From contig JAFGXR010000114.1 of the NCBI GenBank assembly GCA_016936555.1, positions 1-64,000 of the forward strand: a stretch of DNA of 64,000 nt, read 5' to 3'. A program made the translations under genes and the position numbers. The notes beneath the pieces were generated by a model. The model had not been told where the DNA came from. It worked only from the letters and a program-made list of their open reading frames with translations, and did no database searches. Positions 1 to 6,171 of this stretch are shown piece by piece. Origin of the DNA: Spirochaetales bacterium. Its GTDB lineage: Bacteria; Spirochaetota; Spirochaetia; DSM-2461. Position 1 is the stretch's first letter; each line of letters opens with the position of its first letter.

Positions 1-449
1 ACGCCGCCCCGGATGATTTCCGCGATATAAGCGCCGGAAAAGAGTGCCATGATCAGAACGCCGACTACAAAGCGGTTGTTCAGCCCGGCGGCATTGGCGA
101 TCACGTAGAAGAAGATCAGGATCTGTACCAGCAGCGGCGTTCCCCTGATCAGTTCCACGTAAAAGCGGGAGAGATAGCGCAGCGGCAGAATCCGGCTGCT
201 CTGTCCCAACCCGAAAAGCGTTCCCAGAAGAAGACTGAGAATGAGGGCGAAAAGGGAGAGGAGCAGAGTCGTTCCGTACCCTTTCAGAAAATTAATGCGG
301 TAATTGTAGATCGTGTCCCAGGCGAAGCGGTATCCCAGCCGGCTGAAGCCGTACCAGAAGACCGCCGCCAGTAGAAGAATGACCATAACCATGGAAAAAA
401 CATGGCCTTTCCGGTTATTCAGGTTTTCCGTGTCTTTTATCAAATTCAA
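1..449 (-). CDS. Polar amino-acid ABC transporter permease (partial, 3' part outside window)
   Basis: Inner-membrane permease of the His/Glu/Gln/Arg (HAAT) ABC family; it would form the channel for the amino acid delivered by the binding protein encoded just upstream. About 149 codons are visible. The chosen start is TTG at 449, with AGGA seven bases upstream; no ATG with a better site is in frame. A first hydrophobic helix (residues about 20-33, VILLLAAVFWYGF) is followed by the conserved block RINFLKGYGTTLLLSLFAL, the L-I-R-G-T-P-L-L-V-Q segment, and the start of the EAA loop (Y-I-A-E-I-I-R-G-G) at the window edge. The gap to the binding-protein stop is 9 bases, so the genes are cotranscribed. 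The family assignment is firm; the substrate is inferred only from the neighbour. Confidence 0.9.
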   Translation of the reverse strand, partial: MNLIKDTENLNNRKGHVFSMVMVILLLAAVFWYGFSRLGYRFAWDTIYNYRINFLKGYGTTLLLSLFALILSLLLGTLFGLGQSSRILPLRYLSRFYVELIRGTPLLVQILIFFYVIANAAGLNNRFVVGVLIMALFSGAYIAEIIRGG

Positions 450-458
450 CGATCCGTC

Positions 459-1262
459 CTATTGAATATCAAAGAATGACGGGAGGCCCGCTTCATCGAA
501 GACGGCTTTGATCTCGCCGAGGTACTTCTTTTCCAGCTCTTCGAATCCGCCGGAGGCTCTGAACTCGAGAATAAAAGCGTCAACATCTTTTTTCATGGGG
601 CTTCCTTCTTTCATGGCCATGCCCCAGCCGCCCAGAGTTCCGGGAAGATTTTCCAGGTTGACCTTCGTCTTGCCGGGAAATTTCTTCTGAAGTTCGAAAG
701 TCGTCAATCCGTCATAGATAAAGGCATCGGCTTTGCCCTGGGAGACTTCCAGCGCGCAGGCTGTCACTTCGTCGAAGATCTGAACAGTCGCCTCGGGGAG
801 GTTCTCCTGAGCCCATATCGCACCTGTCGTCCCCGATTTCACGGCAACGGTTACGGTGCTTTTATTCATGTCGCGGTAGCTCATAACGGGAGAATCGCTG
901 TTAATCAGCAGAGTCAGTCCCGAAGCGGCATAGGGAATGGAGAAGTCCACAACTTTTTCTCTCTCATCGGTTATGCTCATGGAGGAGATGATGATATCGG
1001 CTTTCCCCGACTGGATGGAGGGGATAAGTCCGGTCCAGGCTGTGTTTTCGATAACCACTTCCCGTCCCAGGTATTCTCCCAGAGCATAAGCGGTATCGAC
1101 GCTGATCCCCTTGGGGGTTCCGTCGGCATCGGCCATTTCGAAGGGGGGGAATTGCAGTTCCATCGCTACGACCAGTTTATTGCTCTGCTGATCGTCCTTA
1201 CCTCCGCCGAAAGCGGAAAAAACAAGTAGCGCCATAAGGGCTAATGTGAAAAAATTCTTCAT
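459..1262 (-). CDS. Amino-acid ABC transporter substrate-binding protein (SBP family 3)
   Basis: Periplasmic binding protein for a polar amino acid. Family-3 hallmarks are clear: K-L-V-V-A-M-E near residue 30, F-P-P-F-E-M shortly after, the D-I-I-I-S-S-M-S-I-T-D-E-R hinge motif near residue 90, and the S-G-T-T-G lobe-2 motif. Length 267 aa is normal. The N-terminal hydrophobic segment ends S-A-F-G-G-G-K-D-D where many relatives have S-A-C-G-G-G; the codon is TTC, one base from TGC, so the lipidation Cys is absent and the protein is probably soluble or held by an uncleaved anchor. The start overlaps the MarR stop (ATGA), with GGAG upstream. Order marR, binding protein, permease suggests one operon under MarR control. 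Confidence 0.93.
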   Translation of the reverse strand: MKNFFTLALMALLVFSAFGGGKDDQQSNKLVVAMELQFPPFEMADADGTPKGISVDTAYALGEYLGREVVIENTAWTGLIPSIQSGKADIIISSMSITDEREKVVDFSIPYAASGLTLLINSDSPVMSYRDMNKSTVTVAVKSGTTGAIWAQENLPEATVQIFDEVTACALEVSQGKADAFIYDGLTTFELQKKFPGKTKVNLENLPGTLGGWGMAMKEGSPMKKDVDAFILEFRASGGFEELEKKYLGEIKAVFDEAGLPSFFDIQ

Positions 1263-1741
1263 TGTATGTTCTCCTTTGCAATGTATAATGCCAAAGCATC
1301 TTTAAGATTCCTGTCGATATGGCTGAGACTGTCCGTCAGGGCTTCCTGCTCGGGACGATCTATACCGATGTAAATCTGGTCGAGAACCCTTATGGAAATA
1401 TCATTGAAAAGCTCCCGGAGAGCTCTTCCTTTCGGGGTCAGTTCCACAAGAACGTTTCTCTTGTCTTCAAAACCGCCGGTCCGGATGAGATAGCCGTGTT
1501 TCTCAAGAGTTGCAGTCATGCCGGTTATGGTGGATTTGACTCTGCCGCTGGCTTTGACCAACTCGCTGAGCGGAACCGGTCTTTCTTCGCGAAAGAGATA
1601 AAAGATTATTTTCCCGTGTGCCGGGACGACGCCTTCGATTCCGTTCTTTTCCAGTTCCCTTCGGAGGATCTCGCTGCTGGTCTCCCTGATACGGGAAATC
1701 AGGTCCAGAATCCCCTCGGGGCTCTCCATTCTTTCAGCCAT
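1259..1741 (-). CDS. MarR-family transcriptional regulator
   Basis: Winged-helix repressor of the MarR/SlyA family, 160 aa. Visible features are the wHTH core (P-L-S-E-L-V-K-A-S-G-R-V-K-S-T-I-T near residues 57-73), the wing with the family signature D-K-R-N-V-L-V-E-L-T-P-K-G (residues about 95-107), and flanking helices for dimerisation. It is the first gene of an operon with the amino-acid binding protein and permease (4-bp ATGA overlap). Its promoter carries a perfect 14-bp palindrome in the spacer, so autorepression is likely. There is no Shine-Dalgarno upstream of ATG 1741; the -10 box ends six bases before it, so the mRNA may be leaderless. The ligand cannot be read from the sequence. 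Confidence 0.92.
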   Translation of the reverse strand: MAERMESPEGILDLISRIRETSSEILRRELEKNGIEGVVPAHGKIIFYLFREERPVPLSELVKASGRVKSTITGMTATLEKHGYLIRTGGFEDKRNVLVELTPKGRALRELFNDISIRVLDQIYIGIDRPEQEALTDSLSHIDRNLKDALALYIAKENIQ

Positions 1742-1747
1742 GGCTTA

Positions 1748-1776
1748 AAAGTAGTTCGGCGCCGAACCAAAGTCAA
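1748..1776 (-). promoter_or_regulatory. marR operon promoter with palindromic operator in the spacer
   Basis: On the minus strand, TTGACT (1776-1771) and TACTTT (1753-1748) are 17 bp apart. The spacer holds the perfect 14-bp palindrome GTTCGGCGCCGAAC (1754-1767), exactly where a repressor would exclude RNA polymerase. The predicted transcription start falls at or next to ATG 1741. Confidence 0.6.
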
Positions 1777-1934
1777 GAAAAAACATTATTATTTTTGTGA
1801 ACTATTATTCAGTATGTAGATTCTATGAGAAGTTGAATAATTTTTGCTGAATGAAATACATTGATCTATTTCTAGAAGACCAAACAAATGTTGAGTGATC
1901 CGCTTCTGATAAAATGACTTCTTTTGAGTAGGGC

Positions 1935-1986
1935 AAAAAATTAAATAGGAAAAGGAGGCTCATTTGCCTCCTTTTCCTATTTAATT
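1935..1986 (-). terminator. Intrinsic terminator of the toxin-antitoxin operon
   Basis: A perfect 21-bp inverted repeat (1939-1959 with 1966-1986) encloses the 6-base loop TCATTT. On the minus strand it is followed by six T residues. The antitoxin stop codon (1977-1979) lies inside the stem. The flanking A-tract on the other side makes it potentially bidirectional. Confidence 0.85.
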
Positions 1987-2297
1987 CCCAGCTTCTTCAT
2001 AAAGCCTGGTTCATCTCTTAGTATTGCCAGTATCCTTGCTGCTGGTCCTAATGGGTTACTTCTATCCGCTTCCCACGCCTGAACGGTTTTGACTGATATA
2101 CCGAGAATATCAGCCAAGCCGGACTGCGATAAGCTTGTTGTCTGGCGAATAGACTTTATTGATTCCGAATCGAATTTCTCAGGGGGCTCTACCTGAACCT
2201 TTCTCCGCTTTATAGGCTGAAGGTCCAGCTTCCCATCCTGAAAATCTTTTACCTCCATTAGGCTTTTTTTGACCAGCTCAAAATCTGCCTTATTCAT
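1977..2297 (-). CDS. HTH-type antitoxin (HigA/XRE-like)
   Basis: Antitoxin partner of the RelE/HigB-type toxin upstream: it should bind the toxin and repress the shared promoter. The C-terminal half is a Cro/C1-type HTH (I-K-S-I-R-Q-T-T-S-L-S-Q-S-G-L-A-D-I-L-G, then S-V-K-T-V-Q-A-W-E), the usual signature of toxin-linked XRE antitoxins. I chose ATG 2297 (106 aa) because AGGAG lies six bases upstream; the longer frame from 2399 adds a Lys/Arg-rich stretch overlapping the toxin gene and looks non-native. The order toxin-then-antitoxin is that of higBA. The gene ends within a strong terminator. Confidence 0.88.
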   Translation of the reverse strand: MNKADFELVKKSLMEVKDFQDGKLDLQPIKRRKVQVEPPEKFDSESIKSIRQTTSLSQSGLADILGISVKTVQAWEADRSNPLGPAARILAILRDEPGFMKKLGIK

Positions 2298-2376
2298 TCT
2301 GTTTCTCCTATTCTTTACTCTCTTTTCTTTTCTCTTGTTTTTTTTTCTTCCCACGTTTTTGGGAGTCGCAAAAGCT

Positions 2377-2712
2377 TTATTTATATAAAACTTTTGCAAT
2401 GTCTTTCAGTTCTTTTTTCTGATCTTCTGTGAGATCAGCTTTCCGGTTTTTCAAATAAAGAAAATGAAGGAAGACATTACCTTCACTGTCTTTATAGTAA
2501 TAGATAATACGTACCCCAGATCTCTTACCCTTATTCCCGGGAGCAGGCCATCTCAGTTTCCTAAAACCGCCCGTTTTCTGAATCACATCGCCTGACTCGG
2601 GATTGCCCTCTAGAAACTCAGCCAAATCGATCAAATCTGCTTCGGTGAATTTTAACTTATCCCAAATCTTTCTAAATGTTGGCAGTGGATAAACGTTAAT
2701 TTCTCTATGCAA
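2377..2712 (-). CDS. RelE/HigB-family toxin
   Basis: Probable ribosome-dependent mRNA interferase of a type II toxin-antitoxin pair, 111 aa. RelE-superfamily features are the beta-strand core G-G-F-R-K-L-R-W, then S-G-V-R-I-I-Y-Y-Y, then V-F-L-H-F-L-Y-L-K-N-R-K-A-D-L-T, and a closing helix (Q-K-K-E-L-K-D-I-A). These match the HigB-2-like subgroup. The only workable start is TTG 2712, four bases after GGAGG. This weak start may keep toxin translation low relative to the antitoxin, which has ATG and a good site. The promoter upstream carries repeats that may be the antitoxin operator. Confidence 0.88.
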   Translation of the reverse strand: MHREINVYPLPTFRKIWDKLKFTEADLIDLAEFLEGNPESGDVIQKTGGFRKLRWPAPGNKGKRSGVRIIYYYKDSEGNVFLHFLYLKNRKADLTEDQKKELKDIAKVLYK

Positions 2713-2736
2713 AATGCCTCCTGCGCTATCCTAATA

Positions 2737-2769
2737 AATAGTATACTAAATAATAGTATATTGGGTCAA
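2737..2769 (-). promoter_or_regulatory. Toxin-antitoxin promoter and candidate operator repeats
   Basis: Minus strand TTGACC (2769-2764), 18-bp spacer, TATACT (2745-2740). Two near-identical 11-mers, AATAGTATACT (2737-2747) and AATAGTATATT (2752-2762), are in direct orientation 15 bp apart. They cover the -10 box and spacer, as expected for an autoregulatory HTH antitoxin. Confidence 0.6.
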
Positions 2770-2991
2770 CCCTTCCTGAATCAGACATTACTATACGAAC
2801 GGAGATCCCTGGTCCTGGGCAACTGCCGATAACATCCTTTCTGACGACTAGAGTGGTTTGTCTGAGAATTTTTCGTATATCATCATCTTCAAACACATCT
2901 CATAATTTTTATTTCCGACAAGAAAGAATGATCGGGTTTTGTAGAGATAAAAAAATAAGCATGGCTCCCCGATTTATTCTAAAATAAAAAT

Positions 2992-3494
2992 ATGAGCCGA
3001 TGGAATAACAAGTTTGCCCTATTCCTTTTTATGCTATTGTCTGCTGTCAGTCTTTGTGCTACCGGGGATCTCAACCCCGGGGACCTTGTGCTGATGAAAC
3101 TCCACGACTACTGGCCCGGCCGGATTGTGGAAGAGAAGAACGGCGGATATGTGGTGGAATATCTGGAATACGGGGGATCTTACGAAGACTTAAAGCCGGA
3201 GCAGATCATTCCTCTTAAGTATGAATACTCCCTGGGCGAATGGGCTCTGACCGACTGGACGAATAGGTTACCGGTGAGAGGCTCCGGATTCCCGGCCGGG
3301 AGATTCTCTGGAACAAAGGCGATACGCCCTGGTGCGATTTTACCGTCGAGAATAAATTCAGGCAGGTGGAAATCATCGAAACCTGTGGCAATCAGTATCT
3401 CTGTCTTCTTATGCCCGAAGGGAATGTCCGGTGGAAAGACTCATCGGAACTCTTCCGCGATAAACCCCTATCAAGCGGCGGCTCCGGCAAATAA
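2992..3494 (+). pseudogene. Frameshifted secreted protein with an SH3/Tudor-like N-terminal module
   Basis: The first about 93 codons encode a signal peptide (possible lipobox L-S-L-C) and a compact beta-rich module (G-D-L-V-L-M-K-L-H-D-Y-W-P-G-R-I-V, then Y-V-V-E-Y-L-E-Y-G-G-S) resembling SH3/Tudor folds. Near 3265-3280 the reading must move by -1. After that, a clearly protein-like sequence runs to TAA 3492-3494 (D-T-P-W-C-D-F-T-V-E-N-K-F, then L-M-P-E-G-N-V-R-W-K-D-S-S-E-L-F). The span is 503 nt, one base short of 168 codons, so a single-base deletion, real or a sequencing error, explains it. The alternative, unshifted 201-aa product runs into low-quality sequence antisense to the next gene. 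I do not recognise the family. Confidence 0.65.
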
Positions 3495-3497
3495 CCA

Positions 3498-4373
3498 TCA
3501 GGGGCCGTTGCAGACAAATCTCACGCCCGAATGGGTAAAGAAAAAGGTTTTTGACATTTCATTGCCGGCTCTTCCAATGGACATGGTTTTCTCATAGTCG
3601 CCATAGTTCCCCCCTTTGAGCCTGGCTCCCCAGATCCACTCCGATAGATTCCCTTCCATATCGTAGAGACCCAGATCGTTTGCTCTGAAAGAGGCGACGG
3701 GAGCTGTGAAAATATAACCGTCTCTGTATCCCGGCCAGATGCGCCACATTTCAGAGTATTCCTTCATCTCCTCTCCGGCGATATTTCCGGTTATTGCACC
3801 GTCTCCCCAGACCTGGGGATAGTTTTTCCCCAGAGAACTGGCGGCGTATTCCCACTCTTTTTCCGTTGGAAGCCGGTAGCCTTCGGAGCCCCTTTTCCAC
3901 TCCTCTCCGTCCGGACTTATTACATAGGGCGGTACGACTCTGTCCAATTCGCTTTTGAAATTGCCCAGAGCCAGAGCTCCGTAATAGGATAGATAGTTCA
4001 CCGGGTACTTTTCGTATCCCTCCCTGGCTTTGAAGAAGCCGTCGTATTCAAGAGAGCAGACATATCCGTCCATCTCTCCCTCGAGATTGATCAGCGGAAG
4101 CCGCGGGGTGGCGAGCCAGACTTTCCCTTCCTCCACATAAATTTCATGGTCTTTTAACGCCCTGTTGAGGATTCGGGCTCCTTCCGAAGTGGTCAATTCA
4201 TATTTGGATATGTAATAGGAGCCGAGAGACTCGGTTTTTTCTATCAGGACCCAGTTGTCGGGATTCCAGGCGAAAGCAGCGGAGCCGGGAAGAATCAGCA
4301 GGGATGTGAGAAAAACAAATAATAAGGTTTCTTTTGAAAAAAATTGCTGTACTGTCATAAAAAGGAATTCCAT
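3498..4373 (-). CDS. Secreted SUMF1/FGE-fold (formylglycine-generating-enzyme-like) protein
   Basis: An exported protein with the SUMF1 (FGE-sulfatase, C-type-lectin-related) fold. The signal peptide ends A-A-F-A before W-N-P-D. Family motifs in order are I-S-K-Y-E-L-T (equivalent of the M-G-x-x-E-V-T strand), Y-P-V-N-Y-L-S-Y-Y-G-A, G-Y-R-L-P-T-E-K-E-W-E-Y-A-A, A-P-V-A-S-F-R-A-N-D-L-G-L-Y-D-M, E-G-N-L-S-E-W and G-V-R-F-V. The paired catalytic Cys of true FGE is missing, so it is unlikely to mature sulfatases; a binding or structural role fits better. An internal ATG at 4358 is an equally good start and gives a tidier signal peptide. The gene converges on the frameshifted gene three bases away. 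Confidence 0.82.
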   Translation of the reverse strand: MEFLFMTVQQFFSKETLLFVFLTSLLILPGSAAFAWNPDNWVLIEKTESLGSYYISKYELTTSEGARILNRALKDHEIYVEEGKVWLATPRLPLINLEGEMDGYVCSLEYDGFFKAREGYEKYPVNYLSYYGALALGNFKSELDRVVPPYVISPDGEEWKRGSEGYRLPTEKEWEYAASSLGKNYPQVWGDGAITGNIAGEEMKEYSEMWRIWPGYRDGYIFTAPVASFRANDLGLYDMEGNLSEWIWGARLKGGNYGDYEKTMSIGRAGNEMSKTFFFTHSGVRFVCNGP

Positions 4374-4404
4374 AATCCTATTATAATCAGGTCATCCCAT
4401 AAAA

Positions 4405-4570
4405 TAAAATCAAACCTGTCGGATAAGTCGCTTATAATCATCAGCGCACCGGCCGGACAGATATTCCCTCATATTACGGAGATCGCTTCTGAAGCAGAAA
4501 TCAAGCGGGCTTCCTGCACTATGAACGAAGACTTCGGCTAGTTCATCGGCGAACTGAAGTCAGGGAAAAA
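4405..4570 (+). pseudogene. Possible 3' remnant of an unidentified gene
   Basis: Between two genes one plus frame reads like protein: S-L-I-I-I-S-A-P-A-G-Q-I-F-P-H-I-T-E-I-A, then K-R-A-S-C-T-M-N-E-D-F-G. It is interrupted by TAG at 4539-4541 and continues in frame as F-I-G-E-L-K-S-G-K-N-I. There is no start codon with a ribosome site and no recognised family. This may be a decayed gene end; chance coding potential is equally possible. I see nothing else firm in the 280-bp gap. Confidence 0.25.
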
Positions 4571-4603
4571 CATTTGTTTTTTCTCCCTTTCTAAAGATAG
4601 GTT

Positions 4604-4632
4604 TTGACACTCTTCAACCATGCTAATAGATT
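4604..4632 (+). promoter_or_regulatory. Candidate promoter for the HgcA-like operon
   Basis: TTGACA at 4604-4609 is a perfect -35. The best -10 at 17-bp spacing is TAGATT (4627-4632), a four-of-six match. The HgcA-like ATG (4654) follows, with AGGA about nine bases upstream of it. Confidence 0.4.
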
Positions 4633-4653
4633 TTTCCGGGGAGGACAAATCCA

Positions 4654-5526
4654 ATGGAAAAACCGACCGGCCGGCTTAAGTTTACTGTCTTTGCCGCCAT
4701 TTTTATCATGGCGGCCGGTGGACGATGGTTCAATCTCTCTGTTATTCTCAGTCTTCCTGTTATTCCGGTACTTTTCAGGTCAGCCGCTTTCGGCGCTGCT
4801 TTTGCCCTTCCTTTTTACCATATAGTCGATATTTTTCTGGCAAATGGTTTACTCCAGACCAAAATCCGATTGGCCTATATAACCGCTCTTTTTCTCATAA
4901 TCCCGGTCTTCATCAACCGCTTTCTTATCCCGGGACCGGAGCTCATGTCCCCTCTTGTCCCGGCTCTTGAGACAGTTCTGGCCGTTGCTGTCGCCCTTAT
5001 GTCAATTTCCGCTGATTCCCGCCTTTCCGGGAAAGAGGCGTTTATCTTTAGGGGATTGAAAGATGTCCCTGTTAAATACGGGAAACAGCGTTTTCTCCTG
5101 ACTGTTCTGGAGACTGTTTTCCGCCTATTCCCCCGTCCCGAACCGCTCGGGCTCTACAGAATCGGCCATCCCGATGAGCATTCTATAGTTCTGGTTACTG
5201 GCAATTATGAGTTGACTATCCGCCGAATAGTCCGGTCATTGAAAGAACGAGACTGCTGGCTCCTTGTCTGCGACAGCAGGGGCATAAACATTTGGTGTTC
5301 GACCCTGGCCGGTCACTTCGGCACCGGCAGTATCGTAAACGCCGTTGAGTCGAATGATCTGGGATCCCTGGTTTCATCCCGGAAACTTCTTCTGCCCCAG
5401 CTCTGCGCCGCCAATGTCTCTCTGCGCGAAATAAAAGACCGCACCGGTTTTACCTGCCGTTTCGGACCGGTTCTGATTGAGAGTCTCGATGAGTTTACTG
5501 CCAATCCCGGAAATAAAGAAATCTGA
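4654..5526 (+). CDS. HgcA-like membrane corrinoid protein (cap-helix variant), cut off by in-frame TGA
   Basis: Related to HgcA, the corrinoid methyl carrier of mercury methylation, and to CODH/ACS corrinoid subunits (CdhD/CdhE). Residues 10-120 hold about four membrane helices, an extra N-terminal domain that canonical HgcA lacks. Residues 160-285 are the corrinoid fold: E-P-L-G-L-Y-R-I-G-H-P, V-L-V-T-G-N-Y-E-L-T, W-L-L-V-C-D-S-R-G-I-N-I-W-C, then G-H-F-G-T, S-S-R-K-L-L-L-P-Q-L, R-F-G-P-V. Cys215 matches the cobalt-ligand Cys of HgcA, but the cap helix reads N-I-W-C-S-T-L-A-G-H instead of N-V-W-C-A-A-G-K. The frame ends at TGA 5524-5526 and continues without another stop into the next gene, where HgcA's own C-terminal membrane domain is found. 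Function is inferred: methyl or other one-carbon transfer; the substrate is unknown. Confidence 0.75.
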   Translation: MEKPTGRLKFTVFAAIFIMAAGGRWFNLSVILSLPVIPVLFRSAAFGAAFALPFYHIVDIFLANGLLQTKIRLAYITALFLIIPVFINRFLIPGPELMSPLVPALETVLAVAVALMSISADSRLSGKEAFIFRGLKDVPVKYGKQRFLLTVLETVFRLFPRPEPLGLYRIGHPDEHSIVLVTGNYELTIRRIVRSLKERDCWLLVCDSRGINIWCSTLAGHFGTGSIVNAVESNDLGSLVSSRKLLLPQLCAANVSLREIKDRTGFTCRFGPVLIESLDEFTANPGNKEI

Positions 5527-5553
5527 CAGGTTTCTTTTCCCCTTAAGTCCCGC

Positions 5554-6099
5554 ATGGAAATGGCTGCCGGCACTTTGTTTATTCCGGCGGTGCTCTCATT
5601 TCTCCTGTTCAATTTCATCGGGCCTGACAAACTGTTTATCATAATACCTGTCTTCCTGTTTATCTCTCTGTTAAACGGTATCGTATTTCCCTACCGGTTT
5701 ATTAGAAGTGTCCGGATCTGGTCGGTTCTTTACAGTGCCTTTATTTTTCTTTTTTCCTCCATGATCTTCCGGCTTGTCCCCGATTCCCGGGGAATTCTTT
5801 TCTCTGTGACTTTTGCCGTTGCCGCTCTGTATTTTGTCAACGAATTCGAAGGGTGGTCCCCCCTGGTCAAGTTCAGCATGACCGGAGCTTATACTTCCGC
5901 CTCGATCGAACTGTCCACATCTCTCTGCACGGGTTGCGGAGCCTGTGTCGAAGTGTGTCCCCGGGGAGTCTTTCAAATTATTGACGGCAAATCGAAGGTC
6001 ATAGACCCTGCAAAATGCTGCTCCTGCAAATCCTGCTTCACACAATGTCCTGTCGGAGCCATTGCGCATTCGGCACAGAGCATAGACGAAACGCTGTAG
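5554..6099 (+). CDS. HgcA C-terminal membrane domain fused to HgcB-like 2[4Fe-4S] ferredoxin
   Basis: Residues 5-95 hold four hydrophobic helices, and F-V-N-E-F-E-G-W-S-P-L sits where HgcA and CODH/ACS corrinoid proteins carry their M-N-F-T-G segment. Residues 125-165 carry two CX2CX2CX3C clusters (C125/128/131/135 and C155/158/161/165), each followed by Pro, plus an extra Cys154. HgcB's C-terminal vicinal Cys pair is absent. It should pass electrons to the corrinoid domain. The frame is the same as the upstream gene's; only TGA 5524-5526 and nine sense codons (Q-V-S-F-P-L-K-S-R) separate them, and those codons resemble the HgcA linker. No ribosome site precedes ATG 5554. The original product was probably one fused HgcAB-like polypeptide. 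Confidence 0.75.
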   Translation: MEMAAGTLFIPAVLSFLLFNFIGPDKLFIIIPVFLFISLLNGIVFPYRFIRSVRIWSVLYSAFIFLFSSMIFRLVPDSRGILFSVTFAVAALYFVNEFEGWSPLVKFSMTGAYTSASIELSTSLCTGCGACVEVCPRGVFQIIDGKSKVIDPAKCCSCKSCFTQCPVGAIAHSAQSIDETL

Positions 6100-6171
6100 T
6101 TTCAAATGGATGTGATAAGAATCGGGCTTGCATCTTCCGGGAGATCGTGAGATGTTTTTCAGGAGCCCCGA

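Noticed and set aside
3498-4373. Functional formylglycine-generating enzyme for the sulfatase
   Set aside because: The conserved Cys pair of the FGE active site is missing and the genes are 23 kb apart.
5524-5526. TGA as a selenocysteine codon in the HgcAB-like fusion
   Set aside because: I see no SECIS-like hairpin directly downstream, and the aligned HgcA residue is probably Arg, not Cys.
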